Below, piece by piece: positions 63,637 to 64,000 of a DNA stretch of 64,000 bases. Each line of letters starts with the position of its first letter. Position 1 is the stretch's first letter. The translations under genes were made by a program, and so were the position numbers. Source of the stretch: Ostrinia nubilalis (Eukaryota > Arthropoda > Insecta > Lepidoptera > Crambidae); assembly GCF_963855985.1 (NCBI RefSeq), contig NC_087106.1:7361001-7425000 (forward strand), written 5' to 3'. Below the pieces are notes generated by a model that saw only the letters and a list, made by a program, of their open reading frames with translations, did not search any database and was not told the origin of the DNA.

Positions 63637-64000
63637 TTTGCTGCATCCCTTCTAAATTCTAAGAATTCTGCATTTAGGCTCAGGAGAAAGCGAATAGCAT
63701 CAATCTGAAAACTTATTGTAAAAGAATCGAGGTGACAAATCATGGGATATGCTGAGCTGGAAATGTCATTATTACAAATTTAATTTAATCTGATAATGGG
63801 TGATGGCTGATCGCAGATAGATTAAAAAGAGGAAAAATCACTTAAATCATTAATTAATTTTTCGATATATGCATATCCGAAAAATCAAATTTGTGAGATC
63901 TCCTGATCCATTATCTGTACGTTAAATCGTTTGTACCACATTGAAATCAAATAAATGATTATTAAGATTCTGATGAAATGTGACACGTAGCCCCATCTGG
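63637..64000. other. Noncoding, nothing recognised
   Basis: AT-rich end of the window with no supported feature. Confidence 0.4.

Overview
The window looks like nuclear DNA of a moth or butterfly (Lepidoptera). It is AT-rich, has short exons in GT-AG introns, and is full of insect repeats: 3' ends of non-LTR elements with GATGAT tails, a tRNA-derived SINE, mariner and piggyBac-like relics, and many palindromic MITEs. There is no bacterial or viral gene organisation. The species assignment is inference from repeat style only.

The left half (1-33.9 kb) holds a plus-strand tandem array of at least three hemicentin-like genes. The first is represented only by its last exon (894-1023). The second (2173-16321, 25 exons, predicted 1,519 aa) encodes a signal peptide, a hemicentin-type von Willebrand A domain, a linker, eight Ig domains and, unexpectedly, a C-terminal region of about 380 residues. 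That region resembles the insect DNA/RNA non-specific endonuclease (dsRNase-like) family but lacks the catalytic histidine. The third (17076-33815, 24 exons, predicted 1,240 aa) has the same vWA and linker, nine Ig domains and no nuclease-like end. Exon lengths and intron phases match almost exactly between the two genes. I joined exons by hand; both joined frames are open and end in a stop followed by AATAAA signals. A candidate initiator (TCAGT) lies exactly 50 nt before the chosen ATG in both genes.

Introns of both genes are packed with repeats. The largest insertion is a Ty1/copia element (24474-29071) in intron 17 of the third gene. It has a full-length gag-pol frame, two 184-bp LTRs that look identical, an initiator-Met-tRNA-like primer site and a 5-bp target duplication. 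It sits inside the broken ORF2 of a jockey-like LINE.

The right half (33.9-64 kb) shows no host gene. It is a repeat-rich desert: many LINE 3' ends, a decayed mariner with terminal repeats (38.5-39.8 kb), a hAT-like MITE, a 1.55-kb fold-back element with internal 155-bp tandem repeats, and a 1.73-kb element whose ends are crowded with TTACTGGCC motifs. It also holds a SINE pair, a minus-strand Ty3/gypsy element (52891-59366) with matching 299-bp LTRs but a frameshifted pol, a 178-bp satellite and an 0.8-kb inverted repeat.

The most interesting item is the vWA-Ig-nuclease-like fusion next to paralogs that lack the nuclease part. It suggests a secreted adhesion or recognition protein that has acquired a nucleic-acid-binding pseudoenzyme tail.
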